Source: a virus. Taken from it: a stretch of 64,000 nucleotides of DNA. Location of the stretch: positions 1 through 64,000 of the IMG/VR virus record IMGVR_UViG_3300032323_001428. The stretch is one strand, 5' to 3'. This document shows positions 50,069-57,934 of the stretch, one piece after another (within the stretch, counting starts at the first letter, position 1; each line of letters opens with the position of its first letter). The notes below the pieces were generated by a model, which ran no database searches, was not told the DNA's origin, and worked only from the letters and a program-made list of their open reading frames with translations. The position numbers and the translations under genes are program-made.

Positions 50069-50470
50069 TTAGTTACATCCAGACACCCAAGTAGAACATA
50101 AACGCATTTCTCCACCTAAAGACTTACATTCATCCGTATAACACACAGATTCATCAACAGGTTTCTCTGAAAATATTGGAGCAGGAATCTCTACAGGTTT
50201 TTCTCCAGTTTTTCTCCAATACTCATCAATTGCCCTATCAACATCCCTCTTAATTCTTCGGTCAAGTTTCTCTGGGTCTTTGATGATAAACTCATTGAGA
50301 ATAGTTTGTGGGAAATATTTTCGTTGCATTTCATCCAATAAGTCCCATAAAGTATTTGTGGATATTCCAGAGCATTGGGAGAGTGCTGCAATAATGGAGG
50401 ACAATACGACTCCTATAATTGCATATTGTTTTATATCTGGTTTCTTCTTGCCAAAATTGAAATTAAACAT
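50069..50470 (-). CDS. Membrane-anchored Cys-rich protein, unknown
   Basis: 133 residues. One N-terminal hydrophobic helix about residues 15-34 ('YAIIGVVLSSIIAALSQCSG'), a charged helical region and a Cys-containing end ('SVCYTDECKSLGGEMRLCSTWVSGCN') with four or five cysteines suited to disulphides outside the cytoplasm. Function unknown. Confidence 0.6.
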   Translation of the reverse strand: MFNFNFGKKKPDIKQYAIIGVVLSSIIAALSQCSGISTNTLWDLLDEMQRKYFPQTILNEFIIKDPEKLDRRIKRDVDRAIDEYWRKTGEKPVEIPAPIFSEKPVDESVCYTDECKSLGGEMRLCSTWVSGCN

Positions 50471-50498
50471 AAAAAAGGAGGGTTATGAGTGCCCTCCT
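50471..50498 (-). terminator. Terminator after tail-lysozyme-like gene
   Basis: AGGAGGG/CCCTCCT stem (50476-50482 with 50492-50498) followed by T on the minus strand. An AATAAATA late-type box lies next to it for the gene at 50069-50470. Confidence 0.75.
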
Positions 50499-50521
50499 AT
50501 ATTTATTCAATTTTATGAAAT

Positions 50522-51166
50522 TTATACTTCAACAAGAACTAAACGATTTGCGTAGTTATAAGCATAATCAGTTCTTGCCCCATGATGCCCCCAACGTATC
50601 CATTTTTTAGCAAGTCCCATATAATCATTAATAGATTTACCGGGAGTTTTCATTTTAGGTTCAATCATTTTCCAGTCACCTTCATACATCATATATTGCA
50701 ATTGAGTATCAAGTGTGGAAGGGTCTCCACCAATACGAGCGGCAAACTTACCAAGACCATTATATCTTGGAGCATCCGTCCACTGGAGGGCACCAAATCC
50801 ACCACTCCTACAAGCACTATAAGACACTCTAGCACCACCCTCACATACATTAGGAGTGAAGGTAGACTCTTGTCGGATATTGCCCATAATGGTTGCTATG
50901 GCATTTTTGTCAGTAATTCCACGATTCTGTAAGAATTCTACAGTCTTCGTTTCATTAGTATTACATCCTTTACAAATTAACCTTTTTTCTTTTGGTTTAT
51001 CGGGAGCAACCTCTTTGGTCGCTGTCTTTGATGTAGGCTCCTCTTGAATAATAGAGAATGGTGGAGGACCACTCACGGGTGGAGGAGGAAACACTTGGGG
51101 CAGTGTTACCGTGCTGGTTGTAACCGATGCCAAAAGGGGCAAGGCTACTGTAAAAAATTGTTGCAT
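50522..51166 (-). CDS. Secreted phage tail-lysozyme-like protein
   Basis: 214 residues. N-terminal signal or anchor (MQQFFTVALPLLASVTTSTV), Pro-rich linker, a CxxC pair ('LICKGCNTNE') and a lysozyme-like domain about residues 80-210: 'FLQNRGITDKNAIATIMGNIRQESTFTPNV' (catalytic Glu in RQES), 'GFGALQWTDAPRYNGLGKFA'. This is the phage tail lysozyme-type fold for peptidoglycan cutting, with a secretion signal. Confidence 0.75.
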   Translation of the reverse strand: MQQFFTVALPLLASVTTSTVTLPQVFPPPPVSGPPPFSIIQEEPTSKTATKEVAPDKPKEKRLICKGCNTNETKTVEFLQNRGITDKNAIATIMGNIRQESTFTPNVCEGGARVSYSACRSGGFGALQWTDAPRYNGLGKFAARIGGDPSTLDTQLQYMMYEGDWKMIEPKMKTPGKSINDYMGLAKKWIRWGHHGARTDYAYNYANRLVLVEV

Positions 51167-51308
51167 TTAGTTTAATAGAATTCGGCATCCGTATAAAAGG
51201 GGGGTATACCAACCCTCTCGGGAGGCACCTTCCACGGCTCTAGGTGTCACGGTCACAGACTCATAATAATTACCCTACTCATAATAGGGATTTACCATAA
51301 TAAGTTAT
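51167..51308 (-). promoter_or_regulatory. Structured non-coding leader of tail-lysozyme-like gene
   Basis: About 140 nt after a late box CTAAATA (51309-51315). It contains CCCTA/TAGGG, CACCT/AGGTG and CCTC/GAGG hairpins and a GGTATACC palindrome, and has no long ORF. Known cyanophage leader motifs such as wcaG RNA could not be matched by eye. Confidence 0.45.
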
Positions 51309-51321
51309 TATTTAGAATTTG

Positions 51322-51516
51322 TCAAAAATCCATAAAATAACCATTAATATAATCAAGTGATAATACTTCAAGATTTTCTTTTTGAATTACCCAATCACGG
51401 ATTTCACTATAGATACATTCCGCATCTCTTACTCTACCCTCTTCACACAAATCGCACATACGATTAATATGTTGTTGTATCGTATTATTGCAGATTTTTT
51501 TGAGGTGAAGTCCCAT
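51322..51516 (-). CDS. 64-aa protein, unknown
   Basis: MGLHLKKICNNTIQQHINRMCDLCEEGRVRDAECIYSEI... with three cysteines and a helical pattern. It overlaps the 3' end of the GIY-YIG-like gene by 32 nt and ends just before a late promoter. Function unknown. Confidence 0.5.
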   Translation of the reverse strand: MGLHLKKICNNTIQQHINRMCDLCEEGRVRDAECIYSEIRDWVIQKENLEVLSLDYINGYFMDF

Positions 51517-51934
51517 TAAAGTAATCCTTCCTGAAATATCGGTTCATGACATTTGAATTGTAATACGCAGGAGTCCCACTGTCAAGTGCTTCGGTCAGGA
51601 CGTTGTTTAAAAATAATTGCCTTGTCTCTTCATAGTTTGTTTTACCTAATGTCTTATGAAGAGACACTATAGTTCTTTGGAATTTATCCTTTCCGTGTTT
51701 CTTTATATCTTCTTTTAATTCAGGACAAGAACCATAATAATTTTTCCAATCACTTTCTTGTTTTACTTTTCTCTTCTTTCCTTTCGGTGTTCTAAAAGAC
51801 CAAAAGTATTTTCTTCCCAAATATTTCCTTTGAGTTTCTTCGCAACTTATCAAATAAACAAATCCAAAATTCTCTTGAATATCTTCTGTCTCAAAAACTT
51901 TTCCTTGATATAACCAAGGATTATCATAACTCAT
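51485..51934 (-). CDS. Seg-like GIY-YIG endonuclease
   Basis: 149 residues. 'NFGFVYLISCEETQRKYLGRKYFWSFRTPKGKKRK' with 'ESDWKNYYGSCPELKEDIKKHGKDKFQRTIVSLHKTLGKTNYEETRQLFLNNVL' is the compact GIY-YIG form seen as putative Seg-like or endonuclease II-type proteins in T4-like phages. YLI and YLG replace GIY and YIG. Late promoter TATAAATA at 51959-51966. No clear RBS hairpin. Confidence 0.7.
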   Translation of the reverse strand: MSYDNPWLYQGKVFETEDIQENFGFVYLISCEETQRKYLGRKYFWSFRTPKGKKRKVKQESDWKNYYGSCPELKEDIKKHGKDKFQRTIVSLHKTLGKTNYEETRQLFLNNVLTEALDSGTPAYYNSNVMNRYFRKDYFNGTSPQKNLQ

Positions 51935-52013
51935 TCGGGTCTTTAATAATATTCAAAGTATTTATAGATATAACTTATCTTCAACCCTAACAGAGTGATT
52001 ATAGTCATAAAAA

Positions 52014-52033
52014 AAGCACCTGTCAAGGTGCTT
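52014..52033 (-). terminator. Terminator after large head-associated gene
   Basis: AAGCACC/GGTGCTT stem (52014-52020 with 52027-52033), loop TTGACA on the minus strand, then seven T. Confidence 0.85.
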
Positions 52034-52052
52034 AATAAATTGTAATATTATA

Positions 52053-53900
52053 TTAACCTTCCATAATTTGATCGAACCAACCCTCACTCATATTGTTGAT
52101 AATCACATTTGCGTCATCAACTGTTGATGCAAAGTTGTTTTCGAGAAGATATGATGCTACAAACTCGTATGCGGCATATGCCTCTTTAATCTCTCTTGGG
52201 GTCATAGCAGCAGCTCTCTTACGTGCCTTATTTCCTCTACCTGTGGGTGGGAGATCAGCACCATACTTGCTGTATCCTGCCTTTAAATAACTATTGTGTG
52301 CTTCTTTTGCCTTATCTGCATAAGATTGCGAAGCATTGCCCATATCAACTTGTGTCTGTGCTCTTTCGGCATTACCTTTAGCACGATTTAGAATTTTTCT
52401 TTTGGCAGAAGTATCAGACTTTTCAGGACCAACATTATACCTTGCGCGAAGTTGATCACCTCTACTTTGTGGTTTAGGTGTTTCGTCTTCTTTCTTTTTA
52501 GAGAATAAACCTCTGATTGCACTACCAATACCTTCATCAAGATAAATCTCAGCCATTTCGTCCCAAGTATAATCACTGAGGTCATAACCTTCTTCTACAA
52601 GTTCATTTACCCAGAGTTCAACTTCTTCGTTGTAAGACTTATCCTTCACCATAGCAATTGCTTGTGCTTTCGTCATCCCAGAAGCAATCATTCTCGCAAC
52701 TCTTACATCCGCAAAGTCATTATCACCATCTTGGTCTTGGTCTACTTTTTTCTTTGCTTCGTAAATTGAAGCATAAGCACCTGCAATATCTCTAATTGTT
52801 TTTGCAGAAGGCCACTCGTAAGAACTTTTCACCATCTCTTTCTTTTGGGAATTTGTATTATTTATACTATTTGTTCCTGGTGTTGCTGGTTTAATTCCTT
52901 GAGAAGCACCTGCAATTTGAGAAGGTGTAGGTGTAGAAGTTGCTGGTTTTGCTGCTAATGCTTTAGCAGCCGCAGAACCTGCTGGTGCTCTATTTAAATT
53001 TGCTGGTGTATTTGCTCTTGCTAAATCCGCACTTACACTCTTCAAATCAGGAATTGCAGGAGTTGGTCCAGTTGTAGGAAGATTGGTCTTCTGTGCTGCT
53101 TGAAGTGCCTTTTCTGGTGATGCTCCACCTGCTCTTTCTTTTTGAGCTGCTCTCAATTCAGCAGATGTTGGAGTTCTTCTCTCAAATGAAGTGTTTCCTA
53201 ATTTACCAACTGCTGGTGTTGCAGGTTTTGGTTGTGCCGCAGCAGGAGTTGCTGCTCCTGATGATGCAGAAGTTCTTGCAGCATTTTGTGCGGCAACACT
53301 TGAATAACGGGACTTCTCCGCAGCACTAAATGCTCTTGCCTTAAAATTAGCACCAACTCCTGTGCCTTCTACTCCATCTTTCTTTGAAAGAACTGGACCT
53401 TTTGGTGGTGCTGGTTTTGGTGGTGTTCCTGGCACTGGTGTTCTTGTTGGTGGTGTTCCTGGTACTGGTTGTTCTAATGGTTTTTCTGGTGGTAGTTTTT
53501 TTTCTGGTGGTAGTTTTTTTTCTGGTGGTTTTTGTTCATCTCTCCCCAAGCCAGTTTCTTTGTTTAATCTAGTAGCAAGTCTTATCGCTTCGGCGCCTTT
53601 ATCTGGGTCATAAGAAGTTGCCCCAGGTTTTGCGATATATCCTTTATTTGTCTTCACCACTCCCAGTTGTGCTCTTTGGTTCGTTGCTCTAGTTGCTACC
53701 TCCCGATTAAATGCATCAAGTGCTTTTTGTCCACCAATACCACCAATTTCAGTTAAATACTCTTCATACAACTCTTCCCAGGTATACTCACTCAGGTCAT
53801 AACCTTCTTCTAGGAGTGAACTAACCCAACTTTCAACTTCTTCCCAAACATAAACACTCAAATACAACTCGTTCAAGGCGTCCAAATCTTTTCTATTCAT
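52053..53900 (-). CDS. Large Pro/Ala-rich head or internal protein
   Basis: 615 residues, modular. Residues 1-55 ('LDALNELYLSVYVWEEVESWVSSLLEEGYDLSEYTWEELYEEYL') and about 425-460 ('EEVELWVNELVEEGYDLSDYTWDEMAEIYLDE') are copies of the same helical motif; between are PEKKLP and PGTPP repeats and an Ala/Pro-rich linker. C-terminus 'YEFVASYLLENNFASTVDDANVIINNMSEGW' is another helical module. Cyanophages have such low-complexity virion proteins. Possibly packaged with DNA; unproven. Confidence 0.7.
   Translation of the reverse strand: MNRKDLDALNELYLSVYVWEEVESWVSSLLEEGYDLSEYTWEELYEEYLTEIGGIGGQKALDAFNREVATRATNQRAQLGVVKTNKGYIAKPGATSYDPDKGAEAIRLATRLNKETGLGRDEQKPPEKKLPPEKKLPPEKPLEQPVPGTPPTRTPVPGTPPKPAPPKGPVLSKKDGVEGTGVGANFKARAFSAAEKSRYSSVAAQNAARTSASSGAATPAAAQPKPATPAVGKLGNTSFERRTPTSAELRAAQKERAGGASPEKALQAAQKTNLPTTGPTPAIPDLKSVSADLARANTPANLNRAPAGSAAAKALAAKPATSTPTPSQIAGASQGIKPATPGTNSINNTNSQKKEMVKSSYEWPSAKTIRDIAGAYASIYEAKKKVDQDQDGDNDFADVRVARMIASGMTKAQAIAMVKDKSYNEEVELWVNELVEEGYDLSDYTWDEMAEIYLDEGIGSAIRGLFSKKKEDETPKPQSRGDQLRARYNVGPEKSDTSAKRKILNRAKGNAERAQTQVDMGNASQSYADKAKEAHNSYLKAGYSKYGADLPPTGRGNKARKRAAAMTPREIKEAYAAYEFVASYLLENNFASTVDDANVIINNMSEGWFDQIMEG
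53484..53530. repeat. Short tandem repeat encoding PEKKLP units
   Basis: Unit TCTGGTGGTAGTTTTTT (about 21 bp) is repeated two to three times and encodes LPPEKK units of the Pro-rich linker. Polymerase slippage could change copy number in multiples of seven residues. Confidence 0.7.
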
Positions 53901-53954
53901 CTTCTTAGGAGTAGTAAAAAGTACTTTTCTATACTTATTTATTCTTTTTACTTA

Positions 53955-55481
53955 TCAATCAACAAACTGTTTCCAGTATTCATATGGAGTCATTTCTTCT
54001 CCCATATTCTTTCTTGCTTTTTTACGTGCTCTTTGTGTTTGTTTTGTAGTTGAAGATGGATTATCACTAGTTCTTCCACCTTTTGCTCCTTGATAAGAAC
54101 GAAGTGTCGTCTCACCAGATGCATTTGGTTTTGCTAAGTGAGTTTTAATTTTTGTAGAAGTTGGGTTGTTCTGTTTCTCTTTCTCAAATGCATTATTAAC
54201 TTTTGCAGCATCATCATACATATGAGTTTCCTTAGCACCACTCTGCTTTGCAATTCCTTTTGCCGTATCTACTTTTTTCTTCCCAACATCACTACCTTTC
54301 ATTCCACCAGTATAATGAATTTTATTCATAGGAACATCAATACCGTGCTTCTTCAAGTGTCCTTGGAATTCACTTGGTTTATCAAACTTTGAACGAGCAG
54401 TAATTATATGAACGTTTTGTCCTCTTGCTTGTTTTCTCTTAACATCTTTAATTGTTTTTTTGTTTGGAGTAGAAGTTTTTGAGAAAGTTTTAGCACTTTG
54501 GAACTCACTAAAATCATAAGAATGTCCCTTATCTTTATCAAGTTTATGAGTATTAAACTCTTGGTTGCTTAAACTTTGAACTCTTTTCCCAGATGCGTCC
54601 TTTACGTGAACCTGAACATTTGGTTTGCCTTTCTTACCGTGACCAAACAAGGTCTCATCTACATCATATGCATGAATTGTTTTCTTTGGTCTAGTTCCTC
54701 TTGCTTTCTCTTCAATATACTCTTCAAGAATAACTGCTACAAATTCATCACTCATACACTCAAACATATTTTCAGCAGTCTCATAATCTTCTGCGAATTC
54801 ACTATCAACCAAAGTTTCAATTACATAATCATAAATGTTTTCCGTTTCTTCTTTTTGTGCCGCATAATAAGCACCAAGTGCTCTCTTAATTCTTTGCTTC
54901 TTACTATCACCTTTAAATGTTTTGCTCTTTGAATGAACGAAATCACTGATTGTCGCACCAGCATCAGCACCTACATCAATCTTTTCATCAAGTTCAAACT
55001 CTTCGTTTTCTATTCTTGCTCTTCTATCATTTTGATTGCTTACGTGACTATCTTGATATTTTGTAACTTTACCTGTCTTATCTCTAATAAATTTTGTTTT
55101 CGTCCATTTACTTTCCTTTTCTCCTCTTTGTTTTTTTTCTCCCCAGTTATCAATATGAAGTTCTGTTCTAAACTGATTTTGACCATCCTTATTTCCAATA
55201 TAAGGATTATTTGTTATTCCTGCTCTTTTATTTCTTGCTGTTTCCTTTTCACTTCTTGATAGACTATTATCAACCTTTGCTTCACTCACTTCTACTTCTT
55301 CTTTCTTTACTGACGCAACAAAACCAGGAAGTTGTGGTCCACCCTTTTTTGCTCTTTCTTTTCTTCTACGAGTAATTTCGGCATCTGCCTTATTCGCAAA
55401 TTCTTTCTGCCCTGCAATATCTGGATGCTCTGCCGCAACACCTTCACTATAAAATCTTTTAAACTTAAAAGTTCCAGACAT
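53955..55481 (-). CDS. Virion protein with embedded HAD-like domain
   Basis: 508 residues from ATG 55481 (MSGTFKFKRFYSEG). Low-complexity charged N-terminal third, a helical module ('IYDYVIETLVDSEFAEDYETAENMFECMSDEFVAVILEEYIEE') like those in the neighbour, then from about residue 270 a HAD-like phosphohydrolase: 'IHAYDVDETLFGHG' (DxDET), 'VHIITARSKFD' (TAR) and 'ETHMYDDAAKVNNAF' (DD). Such a fold in a structural-type cyanophage protein is unusual; target unknown. Confidence 0.7.
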   Translation of the reverse strand: MSGTFKFKRFYSEGVAAEHPDIAGQKEFANKADAEITRRRKERAKKGGPQLPGFVASVKKEEVEVSEAKVDNSLSRSEKETARNKRAGITNNPYIGNKDGQNQFRTELHIDNWGEKKQRGEKESKWTKTKFIRDKTGKVTKYQDSHVSNQNDRRARIENEEFELDEKIDVGADAGATISDFVHSKSKTFKGDSKKQRIKRALGAYYAAQKEETENIYDYVIETLVDSEFAEDYETAENMFECMSDEFVAVILEEYIEEKARGTRPKKTIHAYDVDETLFGHGKKGKPNVQVHVKDASGKRVQSLSNQEFNTHKLDKDKGHSYDFSEFQSAKTFSKTSTPNKKTIKDVKRKQARGQNVHIITARSKFDKPSEFQGHLKKHGIDVPMNKIHYTGGMKGSDVGKKKVDTAKGIAKQSGAKETHMYDDAAKVNNAFEKEKQNNPTSTKIKTHLAKPNASGETTLRSYQGAKGGRTSDNPSSTTKQTQRARKKARKNMGEEMTPYEYWKQFVD

Positions 55482-55504
55482 ATGAGTAAGCAATACCTTC
55501 TTTT

Positions 55505-55537
55505 TATTTATAAAAAAAAGAGGGGTCGAAACCCCTC
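55505..55537 (-). terminator. Terminator fused to late promoter
   Basis: GAGGGGT/ACCCCTC stem with a CGAA-type loop (55520-55526 with 55531-55537) ends the 138-aa gene. Its T-tract leads into TATAAATA (55505-55512), the late promoter of the gene at 53955-55481. Confidence 0.85.
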
Positions 55538-55952
55538 ACATCACATTTAATCCTGGTTTTAATACTTCATATTCTCCATTGTTAAAAATAACACCAGAAT
55601 AATAGTTTTTACCATTAAACTCACAGAACATATTATATTCTCTACTATCTTCAAATGGAGTTATATCTATTAAGTTTCCATAGGTATTTTTCCAGATACT
55701 ATGGTATATCGCACACCCATAACTTTCATCATCAATATCTGTGATTAAATAATAACCACTTATCTTTTTCCCCCCATAAGTATTTGTATAATGATTTACA
55801 TTATTGTGGCAGTTTGCATCAGCACATAAAGGTTTAACTACCACAGGAACTTTCAATAGAATATGAGAAAAACTACAATACTCCTGAAGTTTTATAACAC
55901 ACTCATCTTCTGGTAGTGATATTCTAAATTTTCTTTTCAATACTCCATCCAT
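55536..55952 (-). CDS. 138-aa conserved protein, unknown
   Basis: Contains 'PLCADANCHNNVNHYTNTYGGKKISGYYLITDIDDESYGCAIYHSIWKNTYGNLIDITPFEDSREYNMFCEFNG'. Conserved Cys, His and Asn with a 'HSIWK...LIDITPF' core suggest a small enzyme fold, but I do not know the family. Its start overlaps the GIY-YIG gene stop by 29 nt. Confidence 0.6.
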   Translation of the reverse strand: MDGVLKRKFRISLPEDECVIKLQEYCSFSHILLKVPVVVKPLCADANCHNNVNHYTNTYGGKKISGYYLITDIDDESYGCAIYHSIWKNTYGNLIDITPFEDSREYNMFCEFNGKNYYSGVIFNNGEYEVLKPGLNVM

Positions 55953-56658
55953 TTGTTCTAGGTCCTTTTCTATTATACTTTATTGCGGCAATCATAGTAG
56001 CATATGAGATATTTTGAGATTTACAAAACTCTTTTAATCCACCAACAATAACATATTCTTTATTTTCTGGAGATGTGAGTTTCCAAATTTTTGCAGATGG
56101 TGGTTTAAAACCTGCAGCATATCTTTCCTTTGCCTTTTCACTTATTTTTCTTTTTCTTTCTTCACTACAAGGAATACCATAACTTGGATTATTCTCTCCC
56201 GCAACCTTTTGACTTATTTTCCTTTTTGTTTCTTCACTATGTTTTTTAGGTCCATATCCACCAACAGAAAGTTGCAAATTTCTTCTTTTTTCTATTTGGT
56301 CTTCCCACTTATCACCATATATTTCTTGGTATGTTTTTCCTCTATGATTTGGTGGTCTTGAGCTTTCACAAATATTTGTTAATATTCCACCCTCATCATA
56401 TCGTATTCTTCCATATTTTTGTATTAATGATTCTTCATAAAAATAAGCATCATTTTCATTTTCAAAATATTCAACTATTTTGACTTCTGGTTCATACCCC
56501 TCCTTTCTTATTTTTTGTATTTTATTAAATTTTCTTTCATTATCACTTTTTGCTCTTGTTTTTTCGGACAAATGAAAATAAACCCGATCATCTTTTCCCT
56601 TTCCAACATAAAAAGGCAGATTGACTCTTGGGTCTATTAATTCATAAACATAATACAT
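55924..56658 (-). CDS. GIY-YIG homing-type endonuclease next to nrdB
   Basis: 244 residues from ATG 56658. 'YYVYELIDPRVNLPFYVGKGKDDRVYFHLSE' (YVY and FYVGKG motifs), 'VEYFENENDAYFYEESLIQKYG' (Glu), then NUMOD3-like 'EETKRKISQKVAGENNPSYGIPCSEERKRKISEKAK' and a NUMOD1-like C-terminus 'VIVGGLKEFCKSQNISYATMIAAI'. Inserted directly downstream of nrdB, a favoured homing target in T4-like phages. Confidence 0.9.
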   Translation of the reverse strand: MYYVYELIDPRVNLPFYVGKGKDDRVYFHLSEKTRAKSDNERKFNKIQKIRKEGYEPEVKIVEYFENENDAYFYEESLIQKYGRIRYDEGGILTNICESSRPPNHRGKTYQEIYGDKWEDQIEKRRNLQLSVGGYGPKKHSEETKRKISQKVAGENNPSYGIPCSEERKRKISEKAKERYAAGFKPPSAKIWKLTSPENKEYVIVGGLKEFCKSQNISYATMIAAIKYNRKGPRTNGWSIEKKI

Positions 56659-56660
56659 AA

Positions 56661-56714
56661 ACAAGAAACTGAACTCTAATACTATTTATATAATATTATA
56701 TTTCAGTTTCTTGT
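56661..56714 (-). promoter_or_regulatory. 13-bp inverted repeat enclosing late promoter
   Basis: Perfect arms 56661-56673 and 56702-56714 (ACAAGAAACTGAA type) enclose TATAAATA (complement of 56683-56690). The 3' arm ends 2 nt before the GIY-YIG ATG at 56658. Read-through from nrdB would fold the start region into a stem; late RNA would not. Confidence 0.8.
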
Positions 56715-56719
56715 ATTAG

Positions 56720-57904
56720 TCAAAGTTGAAATCCAGCAAATGTGTTTGCAGCAACATCTTGTTTAATTCCACCAACAATATAAGACTGCACCTGCGTTTG
56801 TTGTGGGCTGACTTGAAGTCCTTTGGAACTAATCCAATGCTCCGTCCAAGGAAGTGGATTATTCTTTGCAGCAATATCATAAAGTGGTTTAATACCAATA
56901 GACTTCATACGACGATTCGCAATCCACTCAACATAACTCCAAAGGAGTTTGTCGTTCAATCCAATCATTGAACCATCTTTAAACAAATATTCTGCCCACC
57001 TCTTTTCCTCATTTACACAATTCTCAAAAGCACCTTTTACCCATTCCTCTTCTTCTTTAGCAATTTGTTGCATTTCTGCATCATCTCCTTCACGCCATTT
57101 ATTGAGGATGTTTTGAGTAATGACAAGATGCTGATTTTCGTCTCTTGCGATGAGAGAGATAATTTTAGCGGATCCTTCCATAAGTTTGAGTTCACCAAAC
57201 GCAAACGAGCAAGCGAAAGAGACATAGAATCTGATACCTTCGAGAATATTGACATTTGCTATTGCACGATAGAGTTTTCTTTTGAGTTCATACCTTTCTT
57301 CTTTTGCAGTTCCAGCACCCTCTTGTGCGTGAACCCAAAGATTTGAGTTTCCATAATGTTGTGCGGAATTGATAAAGTCATCATAAGCACCAGTTACTGA
57401 TGATGCCCGTTCAAGAATTTTTTCATTACTCAAAATAGAATCAAAGACTTCTGTGGGATCAGAGTAAACATTCTTAATAATGTATGTATAGGAACGACTA
57501 TGAATCATCTCCATAAATTCCCAAACCTTCATACATGCTTCCAATTCTGGAAGAGAACAATAAGGTGTAAAAGCCATTCCAGGACCACGACCCTGAACTG
57601 AATCCAAAAGAATTTGATACTTCAAATTAGAAGTGAAGATATGCTTTTGTTCTGGACGAAGAGATTGATAATCTCCACGATCTTTTTGTAAAGAAATTTC
57701 TTCTGGTCTCCAGAAATATCCCAACTGTTGTTGAGTCAGTTTATCAAAGACAGGATACTTGTAAGTATCATATCTTTGAACTCCAAGAGGAGCACCAAAA
57801 AACATAGGTTGCTTTTTGGGATCTACCTCTTGAGTATTAAATACAGTCATTCCTTCAATCATTTTTTCTTTTTCTGCAGTAACTCTAAATTTTACAGGGT
57901 TCAT
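56720..57904 (-). CDS. nrdB: Ribonucleotide reductase class Ia, small subunit
   Basis: 394 residues. 'SLPELEACMKVWEFMEMIHSRSYTYIIKNVY' holds the first di-iron Glu/His ligands; the later helices have 'LEGIRFYVSFACSFAF' and 'KIISLIARDENQHLVITQ' (ExxH). The C-terminal peptide ending 'NTFAGFQL' would dock on NrdA. Makes the tyrosyl radical for dNTP synthesis. Preceded by nrdA 30 bp upstream. Confidence 0.95.
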   Translation of the reverse strand: MNPVKFRVTAEKEKMIEGMTVFNTQEVDPKKQPMFFGAPLGVQRYDTYKYPVFDKLTQQQLGYFWRPEEISLQKDRGDYQSLRPEQKHIFTSNLKYQILLDSVQGRGPGMAFTPYCSLPELEACMKVWEFMEMIHSRSYTYIIKNVYSDPTEVFDSILSNEKILERASSVTGAYDDFINSAQHYGNSNLWVHAQEGAGTAKEERYELKRKLYRAIANVNILEGIRFYVSFACSFAFGELKLMEGSAKIISLIARDENQHLVITQNILNKWREGDDAEMQQIAKEEEEWVKGAFENCVNEEKRWAEYLFKDGSMIGLNDKLLWSYVEWIANRRMKSIGIKPLYDIAAKNNPLPWTEHWISSKGLQVSPQQTQVQSYIVGGIKQDVAANTFAGFQL

Positions 57905-57934
57905 TTTTTACTCCTTGTATTTTACAACTTATCT

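Noticed and set aside
50997-51212. 71-aa minus frame over the lysozyme-like start
   Set aside because: It overlaps the signal-peptide gene in another frame, has no family pattern, and the region upstream behaves as a leader.
51485-51966. RBS-masking hairpin at the Seg-like gene
   Set aside because: A late promoter is present but no arm of more than four or five pairs brackets it; the same holds for the HTH-GIY-like gene at 18033-18662.
53093-53613. Plus-strand open frames over the Pro/Ala-rich gene
   Set aside because: Antisense of low-complexity Pro/Lys/Ala codons gives Gly/Phe/Val- and Leu-rich frames without RBS; the minus gene explains the region.
55332-55550. Plus-strand frames across 54.1-55.5 kb
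   Set aside because: Phe/Cys/Ser-rich antisense translations of a Lys/Glu-rich gene, with no promoter or RBS.
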